DNA of 64,000 nucleotides, taken from assembly GCF_034190915.1 (NCBI RefSeq), contig NW_026947485.1:49583019-49647018 (forward strand), read 5' to 3'. Origin of the DNA: Cavia porcellus (taxonomy: Eukaryota; Chordata; Mammalia; Rodentia; Caviidae). This document shows positions 23,080 through 33,774 of the stretch, piece after piece. The translations under genes were made by a program, and so were the position numbers. The notes below the pieces were generated by a model, which searched no databases, was not told the origin of the DNA, and saw only the letters and a program-made list of their open reading frames with translations. Within the stretch, counting starts at the first letter, position 1; every line of letters starts with the position of its first letter.

Positions 23080-23170
23080 TGAAATAAGAATACCAGAAAG
23101 GGAATCTAATTTATGGCTAATCTGAGATAGATCAGAGAGGAAAAAAGGAACATGAATAGCTAATCTCTTG
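23080..23170 (-). pseudogene. ERV gag: start of capsid
   Basis: The frame at 23,397-23,065 encodes HVPFFLSDLSQISHKLDSLS, which fits the conserved capsid N-terminal region of class I gag (aromatic/proline then a SDL motif). The homology fades at about 23,080, where the out-of-place segment begins. Confidence 0.75.
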
Positions 23171-23560
23171 GGGCCAGCTTGTTCCTGAAGCTGTAGTAGA
23201 GAGTGAGGCTGAGAAGGCTGTGGAGTAGATGGCCATTGAGCAGCCAGCCATCTGGCAGGTATGTATGGGCAATTACCTGATGATTGGCTACAAAACAGAC
23301 ATTCGTCACCATGCAGCAAGGAAACACAGGCTGTTGGTGGGTTACCATGTGATCTACAGCAGCTAGCTGCTGCCGGTAACACAGCGAGGGAGCACAAGAT
23401 GGCGACTGGATATCATGTGACCCACAGCAGTATGGCTGCTGCTGATCACAGGAGGGGCCACAAGGGGGCAGCCATTGACCCTTAGACCAGTCACAAGATG
23501 GCCGCACCCTGTCACGTGGCAGAGGGCTGCAAGATAGTGGCTGTCCTCCATGGGAGCTAC
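23170..23560 (-). repeat. Degenerate minisatellite in gag with AAGATGGC motifs
   Basis: Plus-strand units such as CACAAGATGGCGACTGGA (about 23,393) and CACAAGATGGCCGCACCC (about 23,490), plus weaker versions near 23,531 and 23,563, recur with CATGTGACC/CACGTGGC and CAGCAG segments. The region is GC-richer than its surroundings. The repetition produces the longest frame of the window (166 codons, 23,660-23,160, Cys/His/Gln-rich). I read that as a by-product and not a gene. Confidence 0.6.
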
Positions 23561-24070
23561 AGCAAGATGTCTGCTGACAACCACATGGCTTGCTGGAATG
23601 CTGGAAAGCACGAGACTGGCGGGGAAAATGGCAATGGAGGGGAAAGGGACAAAGAACCATCTAACGGAACAGACGGCTCAGGTGGAAGGGATTGAGAAAC
23701 TGAAGACTGGGGAGAGAAACTAAGGGAAGGATTAGAGGCCACTGTGGGTGAGGAATGGGGAGAGGACGGTGCAGAGCGCAAAGAAATCTCTGGCTGAGAA
23801 AGCTGTGGGATTTGGTATGAGAGATACAAGGGAGGAGCTGTAAAGACAGGAACTACATCACCTAAAGGGGTCTGGTGGAGAGAGATCCTGGCGGAGCAGA
23901 GTGAGCCAGAAGTATTTGGGCCGTTATACAAGACAGAGAGAAGGACACATACTTAAAGTGAAAAAGGCCTAAAGATGAAGAGTTTCTGCCAACTTGCCAC
24001 TGTTGTGACAAAAGCATAAATAAAAGATCAGCTTTTTGGTTTTTATATCCTTCTAGAGGCGAAGAGCACT
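23560..24070 (-). pseudogene. ERV gag: matrix end and proline-rich linker
   Basis: The 124-codon frame at 23,931-23,557 is rich in Pro and Ser (SPQSSVSQSLPPEPSVPL), fitting the linker between matrix and capsid. Just upstream (about 24,040-23,940), in another frame, a segment with KLAETLHL and CPSLCLV fits the matrix C-terminal region. The matrix start and a myristoylation site could not be found. Confidence 0.65.
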
Positions 24071-24606
24071 GAGGTTATGAACCAGGCACCCCAGAGGTGT
24101 CTTTTATGGGGGACAGGAAGTGGTCCCCATGATTGAATTATAAATGAGCTGAGAAAACAACTTTGCCTCAGGATGTAATAGCTTTAGCTCCCCTTCCAGG
24201 AATGTGGAAGCTGTCCTGGATCACACCTATCAAAAGGGGTCATCACCAGTTTTGAAAGTGTGACACGGAAAGTCATAATACCCATTCTCCTGGGCTGGTC
24301 ACCAGAAGAGTGCAGGGTGGGGTCCCAGGGAACAAAAATAGCAGTTTTGCCTCAAGCCTGCAGCCTAAGGACAGTGAAAACTGGTGTCCCTGTTCAGGGA
24401 TGGCAAGATAGGTTCTCTGATGCAAGCTTGCAAAGAAATGGAAACAGAAAATCTCCAAGTGGCAAGCTCACCTGTTATGAGTGAGGAAGGTCGCTGTTGC
24501 ATGTGGATTAGCAGTGGCAAGTAAACAGACTCAGAAAAAGAAAAAGACAGTTCTCAGTCAGGGGAGCTCAAACTGGGAGGGATTCGCAGGAGCCACTCAC
24601 TCTGCC
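24070..24606 (-). other. ERV 5' leader
   Basis: Untranslated leader and possibly the decayed start of gag, between the primer-binding site and the readable matrix segment. No open frame with recognisable similarity. A packaging signal would lie here, but none can be recognised by eye. Confidence 0.45.
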
Positions 24607-24624
24607 ATCCGAGTCACGGGACCA
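24607..24624 (-). promoter_or_regulatory. ERV primer-binding site, His-tRNA type
   Basis: 18 bases, three bases inside the 5' LTR end. On the minus strand they fit the complement of a tRNA-His 3' end (as in HERV-H-type elements) with one mismatch, at the fifth base. It fixes the orientation of the provirus and identifies 24,628-25,007 as the 5' LTR. Confidence 0.75.
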
Positions 24625-24627
24625 TTA

Positions 24628-24830
24628 TGAAAGAGTTTCTGGTGCGATAAAAGAAAGAGAGTGTAAAATAAAAAGTAGCCTTTATTCCAAGGAGGTGGAG
24701 AGGAGTCCATGACCATAGACGGCCTGGGTTCCCTCTGCCGGAACTTGAAGCATGAGATATACATATAACCTCTAACTGGGGTAGCCCTTAGGGCAAGCAT
24801 TGATGATGCACAAGGAGCTGATTGTAATTC

Positions 24831-24875
<45 letters not shown>

Positions 24876-25007
24876 AAACAGGAAAGGGAGTTGCAATTTA
24901 GTCTGAGAAAGAAGTAGGAAGTGGTAGACATTCCTGCTTTGGCCTTCCGCCACATTAGACTACTGAAATAAACATACAGTAATTTATTCTACAGCAAGAA
25001 CCTTTCA
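24628..25007 (-). repeat. ERV 5' LTR
   Basis: 380 bp, TG...CA. On the minus strand, a TATA-like GGTTATATGTATATC (complement at 24,756-24,770) precedes AATAAA (complement at 24,681-24,686) by about 70 bp, as expected for U3 and R. A TG microsatellite of about 20 units (24,834-24,874) expands this LTR relative to its partner at 19,039-19,381. Confidence 0.92.
24834..24874. repeat. (TG)n microsatellite in the 5' LTR
   Basis: About 20 units. The 3' LTR has only GTGCATGC at the matching place, so expansion occurred after integration. Confidence 0.95.
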
Positions 25008-25012
25008 GAGAC

Positions 25013-25656
25013 TTTCTTTTGTTTCTTCCTCTTGTCATGTTTCTGGTTTCTTCCAGACAAGGGGTAGTGGGAGTCCTTGGAACTTCCTGTATTGGTTACA
25101 ATTACTCTGAAGCATGCTGCCTAAAGATGGCTGCTCTCCCCAGTCTGCTGGTGACCACTGTAGTACAAGCAGGGATGGGGCAGGCTGGCCCCTCCCTTCT
25201 GAGCTAGTCAACCACTGCGAGTCTTCACCACATTAACCTGTGCTGCATGGATGGGGCTGGTTAGGGATAGCTTCAGAGAAACCTCCTCCTTCGCTATTGG
25301 ATTGTACACAGGGGCAGGACTCAGTCCAAGTGATTCTCACCCATCTGCTCTGTGCTAGGAGTAGCTGAATGAAGCCAGCTGCAGTTCTGGTTCCAGGCTT
25401 ATCCTGCCTGACTCCAAAATGTCACCTGGCTAGTCACCCGCTCCGGTGGGAAGACTGAGTTCCCCGCTTTCACAGGAGCTGGTGTGCATCTCTGGTCTGC
25501 CATTCCCCTCTGCAACCATGTCCTCCTGCCAAGGCCCTGTGCTTGCAAACCCCAACTTCATTGTGACTGTGCATCTTTGGATTCCAGTGGCATTTCGCAC
25601 ACAGTGGGACTGGTGCCAGTGGAGCACTTCTAGTCACTGTCTTCTGGCCATGTTTT

Positions 25657-25692
<36 letters not shown>

Positions 25693-25835
25693 CACTTTAG
25701 TTTCTTCCTGGGTCAAGAGATCCATCTCCTTCTGTCTGGTCTTCTCCATGATGCTATATTACAGCATCTGAGCTGCTTCTCTCAGAGAGGCTTTTTACTT
25801 TGTTGTTTATTGATCTGCTATCTTCCCAGCTCCTG
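25013..25835 (-). mobile_element. L1 derivative 5'UTR, distal part (copy A)
   Basis: It continues the 5'UTR on the far side of the provirus. TTTCTGGTTTCTTCCAGACA, CTTCCTGTATTGGTTACAAT and GGCTGGCCCCTCCCTTCTGA all recur in copy B (45,626-45,800). The 5' terminus (right end) reads GGGAAGATAGCAG on the minus strand. Short frames (for example 25,446-25,700) are non-coding. Confidence 0.85.
25652..25692. repeat. Poly(T) tract in the L1 derivative 5'UTR
   Basis: A long T run with no equivalent length in copy B, where the site reads AAGTTTTTCTTTTATTC. It is either an expansion or a small poly(A) insertion. Confidence 0.9.
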
Positions 25836-25841
25836 CTCAAA

Positions 25842-26794
25842 ATTATTTTGAGGATTAAACAGGCACATAAGTATGAAGTGCTTGTGACAGTGTCTTGGGC
25901 AGAGTGAGATCCAATGAGTGTTGTTGCTGTAGTTGTCAATGTTATTGCCCAAATTATGTAGCTGCTAAAAAGAAGAGCTAAAATCTAAGTCCATCACACA
26001 GCAGGCACTCTGACCTCATCTAGGAGAATCACACTGGAGCCTGATCTTTCCCAGCATGGATCAAGTAACACACAGAGGCAAGGACCTGTGTCTTGCCTCT
26101 AAGTCATACAAGGACAAGGTCATACTCTTACCAGTGTTGTCCTTATCATGAACACCTCAATGCACAAGCCCTACTTAAAGAGCACTGAATTAGGATCTTT
26201 TAAGATATGTATAGGCAATTGCTTGATGCAGTGTTGGAGGTTTGTCTCAAGGTAGTTTCATTTTGAAGAAGCACCAAAGGCATAAAAGCCTTCCTAACTA
26301 CCATTTTTCCTCCCTTAGGGAGATATTCTAAGACCTTTCTTACACTTCTTTAGAATCTGAAGATACATAGCTCCAGGTAGTACATTCTTTAAGTTGGCCA
26401 TTTTATTAGAGAATAAAAGTCCACTGTGATGTGGAAAAAAGTCAGTCAAGACTGAGGCTGATAAACAGAATGCATTTTCAATCATTCCAAATTTTGTCCT
26501 TAGAACAAACTGTTCACCTTATGAACAACACTTGCTCTAATCATTTGCATGGGTTTTACTGGGTTATTCTCTCTTACTACTTGAGATTTTTAAAAAGGAC
26601 TGTCAATAGGAAGTAGACTATTCCTTGAGTGTTTCCTTCCACAATTTTTTGTTCCAATTTCAAAGAAACACTGTACTTGAAGAGTGTCAAGAAGTTCTCT
26701 AAAATGTGATAGCTTTAAAATTTTAATAAAATCCTAATTTTTGATAAAAGAATAGTGATTACATTATCCTTTCTTTTTAAAGCAACCCCACAAC
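25842..26794. other. Unique DNA, no feature recognised
   Basis: No SINE, LTR or exon-like structure visible. Confidence 0.4.
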
Positions 26795-26804
26795 AGAATT
26801 TAAG

Positions 26805-26895
26805 ACCATGGGACTGAGGATATTGTTCAGTAGCATAAGTGCTTACCTGGTAAGCACAAGGTCCTAAGTTCGATTCCAGATGGAAAAAAAAAAAA
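26805..26895 (+). mobile_element. ID-type SINE
   Basis: ACTGAGGATATTGTTCAGTA, then a box B-like AAGTTCGATTCC and a poly(A) tail. The duplication AGAATTTAAG lies at 26,795-26,804 and 26,896-26,905. Confidence 0.88.
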
Positions 26896-26905
26896 AGAAT
26901 TTAAG

Positions 26906-28410
26906 TGAATTTAAGCACAATATAAAATATAAAATTTTCATTAAAAAGAATTTATTAGCTATTATTCTTGCATGAGTCTTGCACAAGATGTTCATGTAGC
27001 TTCACCAAATATTTGCTAGATTGAATCAAATCTTGTTACCCTGCCTTCTAGAACTGCAGTGTAAATTAATATAGCTAACAAGACAGGAATGATGTCAACT
27101 TTTATATGAGGGCTTTAACATGGAGCAGGTGTGTTTGTACTTCCCTGAACTGCACAGATGCATGGAATTTATCTTATTTAAGCATTTAGTAATATTGCTT
27201 CACTTTTGTTTGTAGCCACACCTGAATAAAATAAGGAATATTCTGAGGAGGAGGACAAAAGGAATATGAGAGGGAGGGAGGCAATGGCAAATAGTGCTTC
27301 AGGGAGAAGTCCCGAGGGCTCCCACATGAGGGTCACAGTGGTGAGTCACTGATCTCACAGTTTACCACACTTAAAGCTTAAAGGAAAACTAGAGAACGAG
27401 TACAAATCAAAGCCATTTTTCTTTCCCTTCCCAACACAGATACCAATTTTCTCATGGAAAGAAAAATCAAACAAGCAAGCAACAACAAAAATTGTTATTT
27501 GGAAGCCCAAGTCTCAAGTAATTGTGGGGTTTGGGAGGTTACTGAATATCCCTAAAGTTCTTGGGAAGCAGCATGTGACCTCTCTGAAGGCTAGTTTGAT
27601 ATGTAAGCATGCATTTCTCCTGGGTTGTCTGGATGTTAAGTGCCTGTGAACTTTGAGAAAGAAAATGCGTAGCAGGAGAAGCAATGAGGTGTTTCATTTC
27701 TGCAAAGGCCTTGTATAAAACATCTGGGGAGCATTTCCATACAAGAGCTGCCAGAGAAGGAAAGGTGCATCTCCAAGGAGATGGGACTCGAGGGGAGGGC
27801 TGCTTCAGGCTAATCCTCTGCCAGAGACTTCCTCAGCAGCACCTCCCTCAAAAGTGATGGTGTGTCGGTTAGAAACAGACCACTGAAAGGAAACTTAAGT
27901 CAAAACTGGATGCATTTTATGTTTCCTCATAATCTACCTGCTAGGCTGAAGGCAACCTAGGCTGGAGGCCAAATTTCTAGAGAGCCTGGGAAGAGCACTG
28001 TGTGCTGACGCCCTCAGACCGTGTCTTTGCAATGTGTCATCAAGAACATCATACACAGCTGAACTATTTTTAGTGCTAGGAACTACTTTTGTACAGGTGA
28101 GAAATCCAGGATATCAGACTGCAAACAGATCAGCATATTTCAGTTCTTAGTTGACACCACTAGTGTGTGTGTGTGTGTGTGTGTGTGATTTATTTTTGCC
28201 CCATTGTGCTGCTCTGCCCTTGAGTGATCATTTTTAACTCCATGGTGTGAGGAAAGTAGACTTTCTGTCTAACACAATTTCCAGAGTCAGCCTAAAACTG
28301 CGGTCCAGTTCCTTCTCCTGCATTGTAAACTGGATGCTGTAGTATACCTGGTCCTCATGTCCTTCAGTCTCTAACGAAAATTTCTTTGCTAGGAACTTAA
28401 CCTAATTCTT
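26906..28410. other. Unique DNA with a (TG)n run
   Basis: No coding or transposon signature except (TG)n at 28,163-28,188. The stretch 27,520-28,070 is moderately GC-rich for this window but has no CpG clustering. Confidence 0.45.
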
Positions 28411-28475
28411 TTTTTTTTTTTTTTCATAGTGTTGAAACCCAGGGTCTTCCACACCTTGCTATATCATTGCCCTTT
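28410..28475 (-). mobile_element. ID SINE fragment
   Basis: After a poly(T), GTTGAAACCCAGGGTCTTCC and TTGCTATATCATTGCCC resemble a decayed antisense ID core. Confidence 0.5.
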
Positions 28476-28477
28476 TA

Positions 28478-28600
28478 AAAACATTTTATTTTTAAACTTT
28501 GAGACAAGGTCTTGCTAAATGAGTAAATTACTCAAGTTATGCTTGAACTTGTGATCTTTCTGTCTTAGCCTTCCAGAGTGCTGAGATTACAAGGAAAATT
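28478..28600 (-). mobile_element. B1-type SINE, old
   Basis: Antisense: TTTGAGACAAGGTCTTGCTA, GCTTGAACTTGTGATCTTTC, CTTAGCCTTCCAGAGTGCTG then AGATTACA. This is a typical 7SL-derived order with a decayed far end. With the adjacent ID fragment it may be an old ID-B1 composite (B4-like). Confidence 0.75.
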
Positions 28601-29436
28601 CAATTTTTAATTATCTACTTCCAACCTTTGATGTAATGAATTTGACTTCCTTTATTTTGCATGCACTGGACCTGTTTCATCATTTGTGTTTTTTCCCTTA
28701 TCTACTTGCCCTTGTCGTCATACTTACAACTTCCTTGTATTATCTTTCTTTGTACCGGGGGAAAAACAAATGCATACCATGACATATATGGCACTGAAGA
28801 GGTGGGGTATCCACCATAAAACTGGCAGGGAATAAATGAAACAAACTCATGGTAGTCAAGGACAAAACATTTGTGAATGAGATATTGACAGGAACTGTGG
28901 AACTGGAAGAGAATGAAATTTATCTTTTCTAGCTAAGCTCTGGTATTTGACCCTCTCTAACTATGGCAGGCAAAAAGTTAGCTTTCCTCTTAAAATCAAG
29001 ATAAAAATGATCACTCAAAGGCAGAGGAGCACAATGGAATAAAAATAGTGGTGTTAAACAAGGTCATTCAGCCTGCACTTGAACACCCTAAATAACTGGA
29101 CATTCATTAGCTTCGGCTAAGCTTATATTATTTGGTGAGCTTTTGAAAAGTAGTCTTTTACAGAGCTGAAATTTGCTTCCCTGTGCCTCTGGTTTTGTTT
29201 TTATTTTTGTATCGTTTTGTTTCTTGGTCTTTGAGAGTTGAATGTAAGATTTAAAAAGGGGGAAAGGTTCCTTTTCCCCAGTCAGATGGTAGACAAGGTA
29301 GATAGATGGATACTGAGATAGATGACAGATAGATAGATAGTCTGCTAGTAAAGAAAGAACCTAAACAAAGTTCGTATTATAAAACAAAGGCAAGACACCT
29401 TTTACTATAGGGATATGTCATTTAAAATACTTCTAT
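28600..29436. other. Unique AT-rich DNA with a GATA-type microsatellite
   Basis: Imperfect (GATA)n at about 29,291-29,340; otherwise nothing recognised. Confidence 0.4.
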
Positions 29437-29800
29437 TAAGGGCTGAATTCATAATTCATATTTTGAAATTTTAATCTCCAATAGTATTTAGAGGTTGGGA
29501 TTTTTAATGCTAATTAGGTTGTATGATTGGAGCTCTCATAAGGGATTAGTTTCCTAGTAAGAAGAAGCACAAGAAAGCTCACATGCCTCTCTTTTTCCTC
29601 CACTCTGTGAGGGCACAATAAGTGGTCATCCTCCTATATATAAGCAAGAGGGTTGTAATTCAGAACCTGACATGCTGGCATTCTGATCTCAAGCTTCCAG
29701 TTTCCAGTACTGAGAGACCTAAATATTTTTGTTCAAGCCTACAGTTCTGTGGTATCTTTGTGATTGAAGTCCACCCTGCTAAGATTAAGAGAGCTTTTTT
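29437..29800 (+). mobile_element. MaLR-type LTR, diverged
   Basis: GGGCTGAATTCATAATTCAT, TTTTGAAATTTTAATCTCC, AGAGGTTGGGA, GGAGCTCTCATAAGGGATTA, GTGAGGGCACAATAAG and CTTCCAGTTTCCAGTACTGAG follow the MLT1/MST-type LTR order. The 72-codon frame at 29,622-29,840 is inside it and not a gene. Confidence 0.65.
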
Positions 29801-32145
29801 TTTTGGTGGAATACTTTATAACTTGAATATTTACTGCTAGTTGAATTAGGTATTAGCTAAGTTAGGGACTACATTTTAAAGTTAGGAACCAGACTTTAGT
29901 ACCTAACTCATTTAAGAGTTCTTTTTTTAAGAGGACTGGCAGTAATGAAGAAGCTATTTTTCAGTAGCCTAGGAACTGCAGAACATGAATGTTAAAGGTA
30001 GGTTCTCTGGACCTTTGAGGCTTTCTATGATAATGCCAAGATGGCTGCTTGAGTGCCAACTGCTTTTTCGGTAGTTCATGTAGAAAAGAAAGTAAAGCTT
30101 GTAATCAAGAAGTAAAATATATCCAGATATCATAGGGTAATATCGTTTTGGCTATAATTATGCCCACGGCCATGCTTAATCACAAGAGAAATAGTTTCAA
30201 AATGTATTGGGGCTGGTGATATTGCTACCCCCTACAAAATATGGTTCTTTTCATAAGAAAGTGGTGAAATTGCCATTGGCTGGGCATCCAGCAGTGTTTG
30301 CCAAAGTGATTGAATAGATGTAATGTAGACCCTTATTAAAACCCTATGTAGTGATAACTGTGTCTCTTGCTGGCATCAAAGGAGAGCTGGCTAGTTAAGC
30401 AGAGAAGAGTTTATTAAAAGGATATTTGGTAGCTTACACACTTCTCTGGGAGGGCCAAATAAGCTTGTGCACCAACAGCAACAGAAACAACAAACATGAA
30501 AATATTAGTTACCTTGTGGGATTTTTACTGAAGGCTGCTATTATCATTCTTCATTACTTGCCTTGTAGCTAGGACCAGACACCAGGAATTCTACAGATGC
30601 CAAATCTGTAGTAGAGAGCCACGTCTACTACAGAGCCAGGTAGCCTGGACTCTCCTGTCTGAAGTGTAGCTCCCTCCTCATGTTGCTCACTTCCAAGTCT
30701 CTACCAGGTGAGACTTCATGGAGGACCAAGTTTCCAGCCTCTCAAGTCCAGAGAGACAAGCAGGGCTTTGAATGGGTACTGAGTGATCCTATATTTTGTA
30801 TCTCTAACTATGCTTTCAAAATTGGCAGATCAAAAGTTCTACCTGGTTACATTTTATCAGGAATGACTAATCACTTCACATGTCTTTGAGATTTGATGGC
30901 AACAAGGCGTGTGGGGGTGGGGGAGTGGCCTCTGGTTCTAGAAAAGAATAGCTTATTGTGAAGGAGAGAGAATGACACGATCTTTCCAGATCTATTTTTT
31001 TCTTCTTTTTGTAAAGATAACAGATGGGAATCCTATATTCATTAAGGAGGAAAAGAGAACTCTTCATCTGCTAGTGTTTTAAATAAGGGAAATACATAGT
31101 ATTTACTGCTACCCTTTGAAGACTGTTTGAAGATTTTAATTAACACCAAATGTGTTATTCCATCTGCTTGAATGAGTAGGCCACATGATCACAGGTCTCT
31201 TGTTTCAGGATGGTGAACCAATTTATCGGGTTTCCTAGGTTAGACTTAATAAAATATCTCTACTGAAAAGATCCTCTAAATTGCCCAAAATCTATCTTTA
31301 TTTTTAAAAGATTTTTAAAAAGCATTTACGTATGTGTGTGCTTGCAAAAATTCAATGCAATCCATTCAAATAGATGATTATTTGAATTCGTCCCAATCTC
31401 CTATCACCCCTAATCCTTTGATTTATGGCAATGTGTTGGATTTTGACATCTTTATGGCACCTTACATTTCATAGAACACGTTCACATTCTGTTATATGAT
31501 TCTCCCTATCTTGTGAGGTAAAACAGAATACATAGTATTTTCTTGAATTAAAGATAAGAAAGTGAAAGCTTAGAATGTTTCAATGATTTGCCTTAGCTCC
31601 AAAAGTTCAAAAGAGACTTGTCTGATCCATGTAATCTAAACCTTTTGATTTCTTTGCTGTTACTGTATCCAGCAAAGGAAGCTTAATCATCAAAGGAAGA
31701 ATCTTTCTCTAAAATGACATCAACTGGTATTTACTTAGGCTAGATATGAAGCATAATGTATGATATATGAGTGACATTAACAATCTGGCAGTATGACAAA
31801 TTGTTATGAACATTAGGAGAAGACAGATAAATGTGTGATTGAATCTTCACATTAGCTACCTTTTAGCTGAATGACCTTGAGCATGTTAAGCATCTCTGTG
31901 AGGCTCAATTTTCTCATTCATAAATAGGAAATATGAATAAAACCTATTTATACAGAGATGAGCACACATTCTATATTTCTTAGAAAAATAAAATCACTCT
32001 ACTACTAGACTATATTAATAAATTGAAGTTCATTTATTTTTTTCAAAAACAGTAAGCTCCTTCTTTTTGAGAATTATTCTAAACACTGGAAGTACAAAGA
32101 TTAAAAAACAAATTCCTGCCTTTATGGCACCAGAGAGAGCGAGAG

Positions 32146-32196
<51 letters not shown>

Positions 32197-32570
32197 TAGC
32201 AGTGCTAGAATGTTGCTGTAGGCGATTTATTTCTTGAGCTCATTTATGAAAGGTTCTCTATGTAAGTTTGAGATGCCCAGAGTTCTGTAATCATCATAGT
32301 ACCTACATCAGCTGATGGAGAAAGGGAAGAAGTGTAACATCAAAATTATTAAAATGAACTTTTATTTGTGTAGAACTTTTTATTCAAAGTTATTTTTACT
32401 CTATGGCATCAATATTTGTGATTCCTACAAAATTCATTCTGAAATTTAATCTCTAATGCAAAAGTATTGAAAGTTGGTTTTTTGGGGAGTGATAAATTTA
32501 TAAGGGATTTCTTTTAAAGAGTTAAAAGAATTAGTAATCTTGAAAAATGGATCAAGGGGAGAGGTCTAGT
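29800..32570. other. Unique DNA, possible L1 trace, (TG)n at 32,149-32,194
   Basis: No exon recognised. 31,290-31,450 weakly resembles an L1 3'UTR (TTACGTATGTGTGTGCTTGC). A TG repeat of about 23 units lies near the right end. Confidence 0.4.
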
Positions 32571-32594
32571 ACTTTTTTTTTTTTTTTTTTTTTT

Positions 32595-32820
32595 TTTTTG
32601 CCCTCTAGGCCTTCTGCCATGTGAGGACACCGTTTTAAAGGAAACATCTTGGAAGGAGACATAGACCCTCACCAGAAATGAAACTTGCTGAATCCTTTAT
32701 TTTGGACTTTCCAACCTCAGATCTTTGAGAAACAAAGTTCAATTAGCTATTAACTTCTAGACTCAAGTATTTTATTTTGGTAGCATAAATGAACTGAGCC
32801 TGGCTTTATGTTGTTGATAT
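32595..32820 (+). mobile_element. MaLR-type LTR, 3' half
   Basis: TTCTGCCATGTGAGGACACC, ATAGACCCTCACCAGAAATG, CTTTATTTTGGACTTTCCAA and a CCTCAGATCTTTGAGAAACA segment are in typical order. The 5' half is missing and replaced by a poly(T) run (32,573-32,599). Confidence 0.7.
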
Positions 32821-32949
32821 AAGTTACTTAGGAAAATCAGATAGTATTTCCATCATATTAGTGAAGAAATAGGAGCAGAAGAATTTAAGGTTTCTTCAAA
32901 GTTACTCAAGAATTTAATGGCAAGAGTCAATTCAGGCAGCCATGTCATT

Positions 32950-33165
32950 GCTTATGTCAGTAACTTATTTTTATTGCTGTCATGTTCCGTTATATGAACA
33001 TGCTCTTTGTATCCATTCTCCTGTTGATGGACATTTGAGTTGTTTCTAGTTTGAGATAAATATTTAGTAAGGCAATCATAAGTATTCTCCCATACGTCTT
33101 TTATAAAGATTGAATCAATTTCTTACAACCATATACCCTAGGAATAGAACTTCTGTCTCCAATGT
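32950..33165 (-). mobile_element. L1 ORF2 3' fragment
   Basis: The complement of CATTCTCCTGTTGATGGACA and TTTGAGTTGTTTCTAGTTTG (33,013-33,052) is the L1 ORF2 near-terminal segment also seen at 3,655 and 7,260. Short and decayed. Confidence 0.75.
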
Positions 33166-33179
33166 GATCTAAATAAAAG

Positions 33180-33635
33180 CAGTACTTATGGTTCGGATTT
33201 AAATGTCTTCCAAACCAACTGATGGCTTTTGGGAAGTGATCAGGTCTTGACAGCACTAAGCTCTTTGGTGGATATCCCACTGATGCGTTCATAACTCAGT
33301 GAGCTATTGGGAGTCAGGGTCTCCTTGAAGAGAGTAGGTCATGGCAGTGTGATCTGGAGGACGATGTCTTGTCCCAGGCCCTTCCACTCCAGTTCTTTCC
33401 CTTTCTCTGCTTCCTGGTGGCCATGAGATGAACAGCTTTCCTCTAGCTGCCCTTTCACCATGACATGGCTGTCTTGAAACCAGCTGACTATGAACTGATA
33501 CCTCTGAAATTGTAAGGCAAAATAAGCCATTCCTCCTGCAAATTGATTCTTCTCAGGCCACACAGTTGAAAAACTGACTGATACAGGGGTATTGCTAATC
33601 ACACTGATACTACTGATTCTCAATTAGCCAGACTG
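33180..33635 (+). mobile_element. MaLR-type LTR (rodent MT-like)
   Basis: TTCGGATTTAAATGTCTTCC, TTCTCTGCTTCCTGGTGGCC, TGATACCTCTGAAATTGTAA, GGCAAAATAAGCCATTCC and AACTGACTGATACA match MaLR LTR order, ending just before a unique stretch. The antisense 94-codon frame is not a gene. Confidence 0.7.
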
Positions 33636-33774
33636 ATATATCACCAAGGAGTAGTACAGAGAATCCAAAGCACCCAAAAATTCTAAATAATTTTACATCT
33701 AGCTGGAACTTTCTCAAAATGTTTGTGTTCTCTAACTCAAGCTTTGAAGAGCTCAGTTGATATCATCTTGCATT

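Larger units (their letters stand above)
19039..25007 (-). mobile_element. Class I endogenous retrovirus, rearranged provirus
   Basis: A 5,969-bp provirus on the minus strand with two related LTRs (24,628-25,007 is the 5' LTR; 19,039-19,381 is the 3' LTR). It is flanked by a 5-bp duplication GAGAC (19,034-19,038 and 25,008-25,012). A primer-binding site resembling the His-tRNA type abuts the 5' LTR. Internal order (right to left): gag matrix and proline-rich parts, start of capsid, an env transmembrane-subunit fragment, end of capsid, nucleocapsid zinc knuckles, protease, N-terminal reverse transcriptase, integrase pieces, then an env-like 3' region. All coding parts carry stops, frameshifts or deletions. 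The LTRs differ at many positions (by eye well over 10%), so the insertion is not recent. Frame structure and the LVD motif context resemble gammaretrovirus-like class I elements. Confidence 0.88.
16044..25835 (-). mobile_element. Full-length half-L1-type element (copy A), nested host
   Basis: An L1 derivative of about 3.05 kb once two insertions are removed. From right to left it holds a 5'UTR (25,835-25,013 plus 19,038-18,969), ORF1 remnant (about 18,968-18,050), a short piece of 5' ORF2 (about 17,900-17,730), a short piece of the ORF2 3' end (about 17,690-17,580), a 3'UTR and a poly(T)-side tail at 16,044. Most of ORF2 is absent at the same place as in copy B (43,055-46,415). CTCAAA flanks both ends (16,038-16,043 and 25,836-25,841) as a weak target-site duplication. 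It is split by an LTR-like repeat and by a provirus. Confidence 0.75.

Noticed and set aside
23160..23660. 166-codon minus-strand frame, the longest in the window, rich in Cys
   Set aside because: It lies in a degenerate tandem repeat inside the gag region of the provirus and does not follow the gag frame. Its composition comes from the repeat.
19039..25007. Intact retroviral gene set
   Set aside because: Stops, frameshifts, a changed protease active site and large pol deletions show that none of the genes is functional.
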